Shown here: piece by piece, positions 34,140-41,726 of the stretch
Layout: every line of letters begins with the position of its first letter
Numbering within the stretch: position 1 is the first letter of the stretch
NCBI RefSeq assembly: GCF_008274625.1
Contig: NZ_VTRU01000001.1
Location: forward strand, 124,001 to 188,000
DNA: 64,000 bases
Direction: 5' to 3'
DNA from: Chryseobacterium panacisoli
GTDB taxonomy: Bacteria; Bacteroidota; Bacteroidia; Flavobacteriales; Weeksellaceae
The notes under the pieces: generated by a model
Database searches by the model: none
Seen by the model: the letters and a program-made list of their open reading frames with translations, nothing else
Told to the model about the DNA's origin: nothing
Position numbers and translations under genes: made by a program

Positions 34140-34884
34140 GAAAAGAATTATTCCATGTCTTGATATAAAAGACGGAGCTACGGTGAAAGGAGTCAATTTT
34201 GAAGGTCTTAAAAATGCAGGAGATCCGATAGTTCTCGCTAAAAAGTATGAGCAGGAAGGCGCTGATGAACTTGTTTTCCTGGATATTACCGCTACTATTG
34301 AGGATAGAAAAACATTTATAGAGCTGGTAAAAGAAATTGCAAAAGAACTTAGTATTCCTTTTACGGTAGGAGGTGGAATTTCGTCTGTAGAAGATGTTAG
34401 AAAGCTTTTGGAAGCGGGAGCCGATAAGATCAGCATCAATTCCTCTGCGGTAAAAAATCCAGAACTTATTTCTGATTTAGCCAAAGAATTCGGCAGCCAG
34501 TGTGTTGTGGTAGCCATTGATACAAAGCAAATTGATAATAAAGATCTGGTTCATATCAAAGGTGGAAGGGAAGCAACCGAACTTTTTACGGCAGAATGGG
34601 CAAAAGAAGCAGAACGTTTGGGAGCAGGAGAAATTCTGCTGACTTCTATGGATGGAGATGGTACCAAAAACGGTTTTGATCTCCGTATCACAAAGTTGGT
34701 TTCAGAAAATATCAGTATCCCTGTGATAGCTTCCGGAGGTGCCGGTACTGCAAATGACTTTGTTAAAGTATTTAATGAAACAAAAGCTACAGGAGCTCTG
34801 GCAGCCAGTGTTTTCCATTTTAATGAAATAGGGATTCAGGATTTAAAAGAGCAGTTAAAAACTCAAAAAATTGAAGTACGATGA
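34132..34884 (+). CDS. hisF: imidazole glycerol phosphate synthase, cyclase subunit
   Basis: I start at the ATG at 34132 ([20 protein letters not shown]), which puts the catalytic Asp at residue 11 as in other HisF proteins; a TTG two codons upstream is less likely. The protein has 250 residues. The second catalytic Asp lies in [16 protein letters not shown], and the phosphate sites are TVGGGISS and ASGGAGT. It uses ammonia from HisH to form imidazole glycerol phosphate and AICAR. It overlaps hisA by 8 bases and hisI by 4. Confidence 0.96.
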   Translation: MLKKRIIPCLDIKDGATVKGVNFEGLKNAGDPIVLAKKYEQEGADELVFLDITATIEDRKTFIELVKEIAKELSIPFTVGGGISSVEDVRKLLEAGADKISINSSAVKNPELISDLAKEFGSQCVVVAIDTKQIDNKDLVHIKGGREATELFTAEWAKEAERLGAGEILLTSMDGDGTKNGFDLRITKLVSENISIPVIASGGAGTANDFVKVFNETKATGALAASVFHFNEIGIQDLKEQLKTQKIEVR

Positions 34885-35468
34885 ACATAGATTTTAATAA
34901 AGATAATGGGCTTGTTCCTGTGGTTATTCAGGATAGCAGAACATTGCAGGTGCTGATGCTGGGTTATATGAACGAAGAAGCATTTGAAAAAACAAAAGCA
35001 GAAGGGGTTGTTACCTTTTTCAGCCGTTCCAAAAACAGACTCTGGACAAAAGGTGAGGAGTCCGGAAATTTTTTATCCGTAAAAAGTATTGATATAGATT
35101 GTGATCAGGACACAATATTAATAAAAGCCGTACCAAAAAATGTGGTCTGCCACACCGGAAGTTTCAGCTGTTTCGGAGAAAAAAATGCCAAAGGATTTCT
35201 TTATGAGCTGGAAGAAAAAATCTCTCAGAGAATAGATACTAAAGCTGAAGATTCTTACACTTACTCGCTCTATCAGAGAGGAATCAATAAAATGGCTCAA
35301 AAAGTAGGTGAGGAAGCTGTAGAACTGGTAATAGAAGCAAAAGACAATAACGATGACCTTTTTAAAAATGAAGCCGCAGATTTGCTCTATCACTTCTTGA
35401 TTTTATTAAAAGCTAAAGGTTTTTCAATGGAAGAGATAGAGGAGATTCTTCAAAGCAGAAATAAATGA
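34881..35468 (+). CDS. hisI: bifunctional phosphoribosyl-AMP cyclohydrolase / phosphoribosyl-ATP pyrophosphohydrolase
   Basis: The 195-residue HisIE fusion has an N-terminal cyclohydrolase (residues ~1-105: [54 protein letters not shown] with the zinc-binding Cys residues). The pyrophosphohydrolase follows (~110-195: [28 protein letters not shown] and [14 protein letters not shown]). It carries out steps two and three of the pathway. It overlaps hisF and the small ORF that follows by 4 bases each. Confidence 0.96.
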   Translation: MNIDFNKDNGLVPVVIQDSRTLQVLMLGYMNEEAFEKTKAEGVVTFFSRSKNRLWTKGEESGNFLSVKSIDIDCDQDTILIKAVPKNVVCHTGSFSCFGEKNAKGFLYELEEKISQRIDTKAEDSYTYSLYQRGINKMAQKVGEEAVELVIEAKDNNDDLFKNEAADLLYHFLILLKAKGFSMEEIEEILQSRNK

Positions 35469-35809
35469 AACCTTTGAATATTTCTCCCTTGCAAAAAGCT
35501 AAGAATTTGATGGATAGTGGGCAGTACATATCATCGCTTACTATTTTAGAAGCCTTAAATGGCTTGTCCTCAAAGTCTGAAAAATACAGGTTGTTATTCA
35601 TGTCAAATTGTTGGTTTAATTTAGAAGAGTATGATTGGGCAATCGAAATTGCTGATAGATTACTGCAGAAAGATCTTAAAAATGAGTTAGCTTCTCAAAT
35701 TAAATATCTATCTTATTGTAAATTAAAAGACTATGGTAATATTAATGATGAAGTTATAATTTCTAAAATTAAAGAATTAGCATTACAAAATGACTTTAAA
35801 CTAAAATGA
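35465..35809 (+). CDS. small helical protein at the end of the his operon
   Basis: This 114-residue ORF overlaps the hisI stop by 4 bases (ATGA). The sequence is wholly helical and looks like two to three degenerate TPR units (AKNLMDSGQYISSLTILEAL, LLFMSNCWFNLEEYDWAIEIADRLL, ASQIKYLSYCKL). It is not a known histidine enzyme, and all the required ones are already present. A scaffolding role or an unrelated co-transcribed gene are both possible. A hairpin terminator follows immediately. Confidence 0.65.
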   Translation: MKPLNISPLQKAKNLMDSGQYISSLTILEALNGLSSKSEKYRLLFMSNCWFNLEEYDWAIEIADRLLQKDLKNELASQIKYLSYCKLKDYGNINDEVIISKIKELALQNDFKLK

Positions 35810-35825
35810 GGTACCTTGAAAATAC

Positions 35826-35857
35826 AAAAACAGCAGAAGATTCCTCCTGCTGTTTTT
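35826..35857. terminator. bidirectional terminator ending the his operon
   Basis: AAAAACAGCAG (35826-35836) pairs perfectly with CTGCTGTTTTT (35847-35857) across a 10-base loop. It separates the his operon from the convergent M28 peptidase genes. Confidence 0.85.
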
Positions 35858-35876
35858 ATTCTGGATCTTAAGATAT

Positions 35877-37046
35877 TTATCTTTCAATCATAATATTTTT
35901 AACAAGTGTCTGATCTCCTACTTTTAAAACTCCAATATACACTCCGTTTTGAAGGCCGGAAACATCAATCTTTCTTTCATTAGTTGTTCTTAGTATTGAT
36001 CTTCCCATAGAATTGCTGAGTTCAAAACTGAAGTTTGTTTCTTTGGAATCCGGGATTTCAATGTTGAGAACATTGCTAGCAGGATTGGGATAGATTTTTG
36101 CTGTTTCTAAAGCGTTTTTAGAAGCAGGTTTGCTCATTGTAGTGGAAGCTGTTGCAAAATGCTGTAAAGCGCCCACAGTAGCCTTTCCAATCTTATATAC
36201 ATAGACAGGATCCATGTTGGTGAAAGTATCTTTAGAGCTGTGAGGATAGCTGCTTCTTATCCTTTCAAAAAATCCGGTAATCACTTCACCTTTCTGTTCA
36301 AAAGGGATATAATCCGTATCTGCAGCAGGGTCTACAGCCGTCAGAAGAGGAGAGTAGAGTGCTGTACAGTTTCTCAGCTGTTGAGTGACAGCCGCTGAAG
36401 CTGCATTGTTGCTGGATACTCCTCCCTGATCTTCGTCACAATATACGGTTGTGTTATTATTTCCTTTCACACCTCCTACCTGATCAAGATTGAAGACAAG
36501 TTTGATATCCAATTTGCGTACACCTCCCTGATATACCACATTATTTACGTAGTGGCTGCTTCCTTTTAATCCCTGCTCTTCACCAGAAAAATGGATGAAT
36601 TTTATAGAGTATTCAGTAGGAACATTTTTCAGAATCCTTGCGGCTTCAAGAATAATAGATGTTCCGCTGCCATTATCATTTACTCCCGGGCCATAGATGG
36701 TATCATAATGTCCGCAGATAATAACATATTTGTTAGGATAAAGCGTTCCTGTTTTGGTAATGATTAAGTTTTTTGAACTGGTACTTCCAAAAGTAAAAGG
36801 ACTTTCTTCTATCTGGCTGGCTATATAGCCGTACGAAATATACTTGTTTTTGATCCAGTTAAGAGTATTGGTGTTTGCTACTGAGCCCGTAGTTTTTACC
36901 CCTAAATTACTAAATTCCTGAAGATTTGCAGTGATATTGGCTTGAGTGACCATATCTGCTCTGTCTTTATAGGCCTGAATAAAAGTTTGAGCTCCGATGG
37001 ACTGCATCATGAAGGCAGCACATAAAAGTGTTGTAATTTTTTTCAT
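35877..37046 (-). CDS. secreted M28-family metallopeptidase with T9SS sorting domain, copy 3 of 3
   Basis: The 389-residue protein has a signal peptide (TLLCAAFMMQSIGAQ). An M28 aminopeptidase domain with two zinc ions follows: His113 (CGHYDT), Asp124 (VNDNGSG), Glu156-Glu157 (FSGEEQG), Asp188 (FNLDQVGG) and His269 (SSYPHSS). The last ~75 residues are a type A T9SS sorting domain (KIYPNPASNVLNIEI ... GLQNGVYIGVL ... VKNIMIER). It should be exported by T9SS and cut N-terminal residues from peptides outside the cell. It is one of three tandem, highly similar genes read leftward. Confidence 0.93.
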   Translation of the reverse strand: MKKITTLLCAAFMMQSIGAQTFIQAYKDRADMVTQANITANLQEFSNLGVKTTGSVANTNTLNWIKNKYISYGYIASQIEESPFTFGSTSSKNLIITKTGTLYPNKYVIICGHYDTIYGPGVNDNGSGTSIILEAARILKNVPTEYSIKFIHFSGEEQGLKGSSHYVNNVVYQGGVRKLDIKLVFNLDQVGGVKGNNNTTVYCDEDQGGVSSNNAASAAVTQQLRNCTALYSPLLTAVDPAADTDYIPFEQKGEVITGFFERIRSSYPHSSKDTFTNMDPVYVYKIGKATVGALQHFATASTTMSKPASKNALETAKIYPNPASNVLNIEIPDSKETNFSFELSNSMGRSILRTTNERKIDVSGLQNGVYIGVLKVGDQTLVKNIMIER

Positions 37047-37206
37047 ATATAATATTATTTTGGTAATACTAATATAGTTAATAAATCACAATAAAGTGTT
37101 TAATGTTTTAAGATAAAATGAAATTTTTATTATGCTGTCAATATATTTCGCATTGAAAAGCGTGTAAGTGTTATAAATTCTTTAATATTGGGTTAGTAGA
37201 AAAAGG

Positions 37207-37234
37207 AAAACCTCTGAACAGTTTCAAAGGTTTT
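37207..37234 (-). terminator. terminator after the middle M28 gene
   Basis: AAAACCTCTGAA (37207-37218) pairs with TTCAAAGGTTTT (37223-37234) with one mismatch, leaving a 4-base loop. It lies just beyond the stop at 37261, so copy 3 may need its own promoter. Confidence 0.6.
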
Positions 37235-37260
37235 ATAATTTATTGATATTGAATTGCGAG

Positions 37261-38436
37261 CTATCTTTCAATCATTACTTTTCTTACTACAGTCTGATCT
37301 CCTGATTTTAAAATTCCAAGATAAGCACCATTTTCCAATCCGGAAGCATTAATTTTTGTTTCATTGGTTCTTTTGAAAATAGATCTTCCCTGAAAATCAG
37401 TCACCTCAAAAGTGAAGTTCTTGATTCCGGCATCAGGAAGCTCAATATTGATGATATCCTTTACTGGATTTGGATAAATTTTTACCGTTTCCAATGTGTT
37501 TTTTGCTACAGCTTCATGTGTTCCCAATGTTCCTGTAGCAACAGCGAAATGCTGAAGTGCCCCTACAGATGCTTTTCCTATATTGTAAATGTATACGGGA
37601 TCCGTATTGGCAAAAGTGTCATTTACCGTATGCGGGTATGTACTTCTGATTCTTTCAAAAAATCCTGTGATCACTTCGCCTTTCTGTTCAAAAGGGATGT
37701 AATCCGTATCTTCTGCCGGATCTACAGCGGTCAGAAGAGGAGAATAGAGTGCCGTACAGTTTCTCAATTCCTGGGTCACCACTGCAGAAGCCGCATTATT
37801 GGATGGAAGTCCTCCCTGATCTTCATCACAGTAAACGGTATTGTTATTATTTCCCATTACACCACCCACCTGATCAAGGTTAAAGACCAGTTTTATATCT
37901 AAAACACGGTTACTGCCCTGATACGCTACTGTATTGGCATAGTGGCTGCTTCCCAGAAGCCCTTGTTCCTCTCCGGAAAAATGAATGAATTTTATAGAAT
38001 ATTCTGTGGGTACATCTTTCAGAATTCTGGCTGCTTCAAGGATAATAGAAGTTCCGCTTCCGTTATCATTAACTCCCAAACCTGTAATACTGTCGAAATG
38101 CCCGCAAATGATCACATATTTATTAGGATATACTGTTCCTGTTTTGGTAATCACCAGATTTTTAGAATTATAACTTCCTGCAGTGAAAGGATCTTCTACG
38201 ATCTGGCTGGCTGTATATCCATAGGAAAGATATTTGGTTTTAAGCCACTCAAGAGCGTTATTGTTTGCTGTTGTACCTGTTTTCTTAACCCCTAAATTAG
38301 CAAACTCCTGAAGGTAAGTTGTAATATTGGTCTGAGTTACCATATTCGCTCTGTCCTGATAAGCCTGAATGAAACTTTGAGCTCCAAGACTTTGCAAAGC
38401 GAAGGAAGCCAGTAAAAGAGTAGCGATTTTCTTCAT
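37261..38436 (-). CDS. secreted M28-family metallopeptidase with T9SS sorting domain, copy 2 of 3
   Basis: I start at the ATG at 38436, which opens on the signal peptide (MKKIATLLLASFALQSLGAQ). The upstream in-frame ATGs at 38481 would add 15 residues. The protein has 391 residues. The metal and catalytic residues match its neighbours: CGHFDS, VNDNGSG, FSGEEQG, FNLDQVGG, TYPHTVND. The C-terminus is again a T9SS type A domain (KIYPNPVKDIINIEL ... GLENGAYLGIL ... VRKVMIER). It is closest to copy 3, with long identical stretches, so these two are the younger duplicate. Confidence 0.93.
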   Translation of the reverse strand: MKKIATLLLASFALQSLGAQSFIQAYQDRANMVTQTNITTYLQEFANLGVKKTGTTANNNALEWLKTKYLSYGYTASQIVEDPFTAGSYNSKNLVITKTGTVYPNKYVIICGHFDSITGLGVNDNGSGTSIILEAARILKDVPTEYSIKFIHFSGEEQGLLGSSHYANTVAYQGSNRVLDIKLVFNLDQVGGVMGNNNNTVYCDEDQGGLPSNNAASAVVTQELRNCTALYSPLLTAVDPAEDTDYIPFEQKGEVITGFFERIRSTYPHTVNDTFANTDPVYIYNIGKASVGALQHFAVATGTLGTHEAVAKNTLETVKIYPNPVKDIINIELPDAGIKNFTFEVTDFQGRSIFKRTNETKINASGLENGAYLGILKSGDQTVVRKVMIER

Positions 38437-38500
38437 TTTTATGATTCTAATACATGAAATACAATACAAATTAATCATCATCTGTATTTCAAGCTTGACA

Positions 38501-39682
38501 TTATTTATTAATGATTATTTTCTTTGTTGTGTTTCCCTTATCGGTCTTGATGGTAAATGTATACACTCCGTTTTTTAAGCCTGTTGTATTTATTTTTTCC
38601 TGATTTTCAAGGGTTAAAACAGTATTTCCGGCCATGTCATTTACCTCAACTTTGAATTGTTTTACCTTTTGCTGAAATTCCACAGTTACAAGGTCTTTTG
38701 CAGGATTAGGATAAATTCTGATTTCTTCTGCTGATTTCTGTGCCGTAGCTTCATGGGTGCTTAAGAGATTATTTGATGTTGTGGCAACGGCAAAATGCTG
38801 TAGTGCTCCCACAGCTGCTTTCCCGACATTGAGAACATATACAGGGTCGATATTGGCATAGGTGTCACTTACCGTATGCTCATTATTACTTTGGATCGTT
38901 TCGTAAAATCCGGTAATAGTATAGCCCTTAGCTTCAAAAGGCATATAATCTGAGGCGTAAGCATGAGAAAGATTGGTCTGCAAGGGTGAGTAGAGGCTAG
39001 TACAGGTCATCAGTTCCTGTGTCATAGTATTTGAAATTGCATTATTGGAAGACATTCCGCCCTCATCTCTTTCACAGTTAATGGTATTGTTGTTATTTCC
39101 TAAAAGGCCTCCTACCTGGTCAATATTTAAAACAAGTTTTATATCCAGAACCTTTGTGCCTCCTTGGTAAGCTACATTGTTTACATAATGGTTACTTCCC
39201 ACCAGACCCTGTTCTTCTCCGGAAAAATGAATAAACTTGATAGAATACTCTGTAGGAATATCTTTCAGAATTCTTGCCGCTTCAAGAATAATAGAGGTTC
39301 CGCTGCCGTTATCACTTACGCCGGGTCCTACAATGGTATCGTAATGCCCGCAGATAATGACATATTTGTTGGGATATAAAGTACCGGTTTTAGTGATAAT
39401 CAGGTTTTTTGACGAATTGCTTCCATAGGTGAAAGCATCTTCAGAAAAATCACTGGCTGTATATCCATAAGACAGATATTTGTTTTTAAGCCAATCCAGC
39501 GCATTATTATTAGCTGTTGTTCCTGTTTTTTTTATTCCAAACCCGGCAAATTCCTGGAGGTTGGTGTTAATATTGACTTGCGTGACCATATCAGCCCGGT
39601 TTTTATAAGCCTGAATAAAACTCTGTGCACCTATATTTTGCACTGCAATGGAAGTCAGCAAAAAAACTACAGCTTTTTTCAT
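38501..39682 (-). CDS. secreted M28-family metallopeptidase with T9SS sorting domain, copy 1 of 3
   Basis: The 393-residue protein has a signal peptide (VVFLLTSIAVQNIGAQ). M28 motifs are CGHYDT, VSDNGSG (the Asp ligand kept but Ser replacing Asn before it), FSGEEQG, LNIDQVGG and NNEHTVSD. The T9SS domain is RIYPNPAKDLVTVEF ... GLKNGVYTFTI ... KKIIINK. It is the most diverged of the three: the Cys/Asp-rich loop YCDEDQGG of the others is NCERDEGG here, and the acid-rich TDYIPFE segment is SDYMPFE. That could mean a different peptide preference. It is transcribed first. Confidence 0.92.
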   Translation of the reverse strand: MKKAVVFLLTSIAVQNIGAQSFIQAYKNRADMVTQVNINTNLQEFAGFGIKKTGTTANNNALDWLKNKYLSYGYTASDFSEDAFTYGSNSSKNLIITKTGTLYPNKYVIICGHYDTIVGPGVSDNGSGTSIILEAARILKDIPTEYSIKFIHFSGEEQGLVGSNHYVNNVAYQGGTKVLDIKLVLNIDQVGGLLGNNNNTINCERDEGGMSSNNAISNTMTQELMTCTSLYSPLQTNLSHAYASDYMPFEAKGYTITGFYETIQSNNEHTVSDTYANIDPVYVLNVGKAAVGALQHFAVATTSNNLLSTHEATAQKSAEEIRIYPNPAKDLVTVEFQQKVKQFKVEVNDMAGNTVLTLENQEKINTTGLKNGVYTFTIKTDKGNTTKKIIINK

Positions 39683-40015
39683 TTTGATACTTTATTTTTA
39701 AGAATTGTAAATATAGCAATAAATCATTATTTATTATTAATAATTAAGTCTTGTTTGTGATAATTATTTGTTTTTTTAATAATAATATATCTTTTTATGC
39801 TATTTATCATTATGTTAGATTGATGTTCGTTAAATGAATTGCATTTCTTTATATTTTTCTTAAATTTTAAATATTTATGTTAAAAAATTAAGTAATTCAT
39901 TGTTGAAATTGGTAACTGTTGCTAATGATATATCAAATGCTTCTGAAACCTGAAGGAGCTGAAACTGAATTTTAGTTTGAAAACACGTAAAATTGAAAAG
40001 TATACAACAAAAAAA
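39683..40015. other. AT-rich intergenic region
   Basis: The region between M28 copy 1 and the rplT terminator is almost only A and T in its first half. It presumably contains the M28 promoter. No ORF, RNA or repeat can be supported. Confidence 0.5.
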
Positions 40016-40033
40016 TCCCGGGAAAACCCGGGA
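40016..40033 (-). terminator. terminator of rpmI-rplT
   Basis: TCCCGGG (40016-40022), loop AAAA, CCCGGGA (40027-40033). On the minus strand it is followed by a T run. It ends the ribosomal-protein operon. Confidence 0.88.
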
Positions 40034-40062
40034 CTTATATTGATAACAAAATCTATTCTACA

Positions 40063-40407
40063 TTATTTTACTTGATCTACAACAGCTTTGAAAGCTTCAG
40101 GGTGATTCATTGCTAAATCTGCTAAAACTTTTCTGTTAAGTTCGATGTTGTTCTTTTTAAGAGCTCCCATAAACTGAGAGTAAGACATTCCGTGCTCTCT
40201 GGTTCCCGCGTTGATACGAGTGATCCAAAGTGCTCTGAAGTTTCTCTTTTTCTCTTTTCTACCACGGTAAGCATATTGCATTGCTTTTTCTACCGCGTTT
40301 TTAGCTACAGTCCAAACGTTCTTTCTTCTACCGAAAAAACCTTTAGCTTGCTTAAAAATTTTCTTTCTGCGAGCTCTTGAAGCTACGGCATTTACTGATC
40401 TTGGCAT
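40063..40407 (-). CDS. rplT: 50S ribosomal protein L20
   Basis: The 114-residue protein has the L20 signature: [29 protein letters not shown], then [23 protein letters not shown]. The basic N-terminal arm binds 23S rRNA early in assembly; in several bacteria L20 also represses its own operon. It lies 119 bases after rpmI on the same strand, as usual. The usual partners infC and thrS are 8-9 kb away here. Confidence 0.97.
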   Translation of the reverse strand: MPRSVNAVASRARRKKIFKQAKGFFGRRKNVWTVAKNAVEKAMQYAYRGRKEKKRNFRALWITRINAGTREHGMSYSQFMGALKKNNIELNRKVLADLAMNHPEAFKAVVDQVK

Positions 40408-40526
40408 AATTTAAATTGTTTTTTTGAAAAGGGCGGCAACTGATGTTACTCTTATTTGCACCGTTTCAGGGTTAAAATGTTGAATTTGTTTTGAATTCTT
40501 ATAAACCGAATATAGATTTATAAAAA

Positions 40527-40724
40527 CTACTTAATTGCTAATTGACGTTGTACGCTTTTCTCATCCACTTTAGCTACGTAAGAAGTAGTAGTAAGATTTC
40601 TCTTCTGCTTAGTTTCTTTCTTAGTTAAGATGTGGCTTTTGTAAGCGTTTTTTCTTTTGATCTTACCTGAACCGGTAAGAGCAAAACGTTTCTTAGCACC
40701 TGATTTCGTTTTTAATTTTGGCAT
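40527..40724 (-). CDS. rpmI: 50S ribosomal protein L35
   Basis: The 65-residue basic protein has the L35 pattern: [36 protein letters not shown]. Length is normal. It is the first gene of the rpmI-rplT pair and has its own -7 element at 40800, in keeping with its separation from infC. Confidence 0.97.
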   Translation of the reverse strand: MPKLKTKSGAKKRFALTGSGKIKRKNAYKSHILTKKETKQKRNLTTTSYVAKVDEKSVQRQLAIK

Positions 40725-40771
40725 TGTTCTGCTTTTTTATTGTTTTTGTTATCAATATCTGTTTTGGCTAC

Positions 40772-40807
40772 TCCTAAAGACATTAGGAATAATAGTGTGC
40801 AAAAGTA
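40772..40807 (-). promoter_or_regulatory. promoter element and leader hairpin of rpmI-rplT
   Basis: On the minus strand TACTTTTG (plus coordinates 40800-40807) is a good -7 element. Between it and rpmI, TCCTAA (40772-40777) and TTAGGA (40783-40788) form a 6-bp hairpin in the untranslated leader. Whether the hairpin is a ribosomal-protein autoregulatory site is unknown. Confidence 0.5.
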
Positions 40808-41091
40808 CAAAAAAAAAGTGACACATGAAAGGAATTTTTAATGCAGACAAATGGGGTTATCTTTTCTTATAACCTCTTACGATCAGTTATTCTTATGAGC
40901 AATGACTTGAAAAAGACCAAAAGATACCTGTTAATGGTTTCAGATTTCTTACAATATAGCTGATAATAGGGATTGCAGTGTTTTTCAATTCTCTCTAATA
41001 TTGATGAGTACAATGAATAAAATTTCGATGAATGAAAAACAATTACCAAGCGAACGAAAACAAAAAGTTTCTTAATCTCTTAATTTAAAAT

Positions 41092-41310
41092 ATGTTATCA
41101 TCTGCAGACTTACACCTGGAAAGAGCATTGTTTCTTGCTGTTTTGATCGTGTTTTTCGGAACAGGATTTTTATGTATGCTCACTACTTTTATAATTAATT
41201 TGATACGAAAGAAAAATAAAAGTGGATGGTATTATATGCTCTTATTTCTCATCTCCGGAACTGTTGGAGTTGCTTTAGCTGCATTTTATTTTTGTATAAT
41301 ATTATTCTAA
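41092..41310 (+). CDS. small two-helix membrane protein
   Basis: The 72-residue ORF has two hydrophobic helices (LFLAVLIVFFGTGFLCMLTTFIINLI and WYYMLLFLISGTVGVALAAFYFCIILF) joined by a basic loop (RKKNKSG), a plausible membrane hairpin with the loop in the cytoplasm. No family is recognised. It is the first plus-strand gene in the segment that separates rpmI-rplT from infC-thrS. It is probably real because such a clean two-helix pattern is unlikely by chance. Confidence 0.55.
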   Translation: MLSSADLHLERALFLAVLIVFFGTGFLCMLTTFIINLIRKKNKSGWYYMLLFLISGTVGVALAAFYFCIILF

Positions 41311-41579
41311 AAAACTGAAAATAAGGTTTTTAATGAGTTTTCTGAAGAGACACAAATGATAAAAAAAAACCACTGATATCAGGGATGTTTTTATGCAATC
41401 CCTATTTTTATCTTTGATTCAAAAGTTTACTAAAGATAAAACGGTTAAAAATTCATGATTTTGATGATAGCTGTTGACAGTCTTTCCCTTAGATAAACAT
41501 TAATTTTATAACTTTTATAGCTTTCTTTTTCACGCCCAATTAAAAGATAAATTCTTATTTCGAACAAATACTAAAAAGT

Positions 41580-41684
41580 ATGGGTAAAAACACTAACCAA
41601 ATAAAATTGAGTGGAGGAGAAGCTGTAAAAGTAATAGGCACTTTCACACAATACAGGTATTTGATTTCAATAAAATCAATATAA
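41580..41684 (+). pseudogene. possible gene remnant or very small ORF
   Basis: This 34-codon ORF begins MGKNTNQIKLSGGEAVKVIG, which reads like the start of a normal cytoplasmic protein, but it ends after TFTQYRYLISIKSI. It may be the 5' remnant of a longer gene. The rest of 41311-41726 has no supported gene. Confidence 0.25.
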
Positions 41685-41726
41685 CCGGGAATGTTTTAAT
41701 GTTTTCCGACGTATAAAATTTAATGA

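Noticed and set aside
40867..41049. 60-codon minus-strand ORF upstream of rpmI
   Set aside because: No domain and unusual composition, and it does not look like a coding sequence of this genome.
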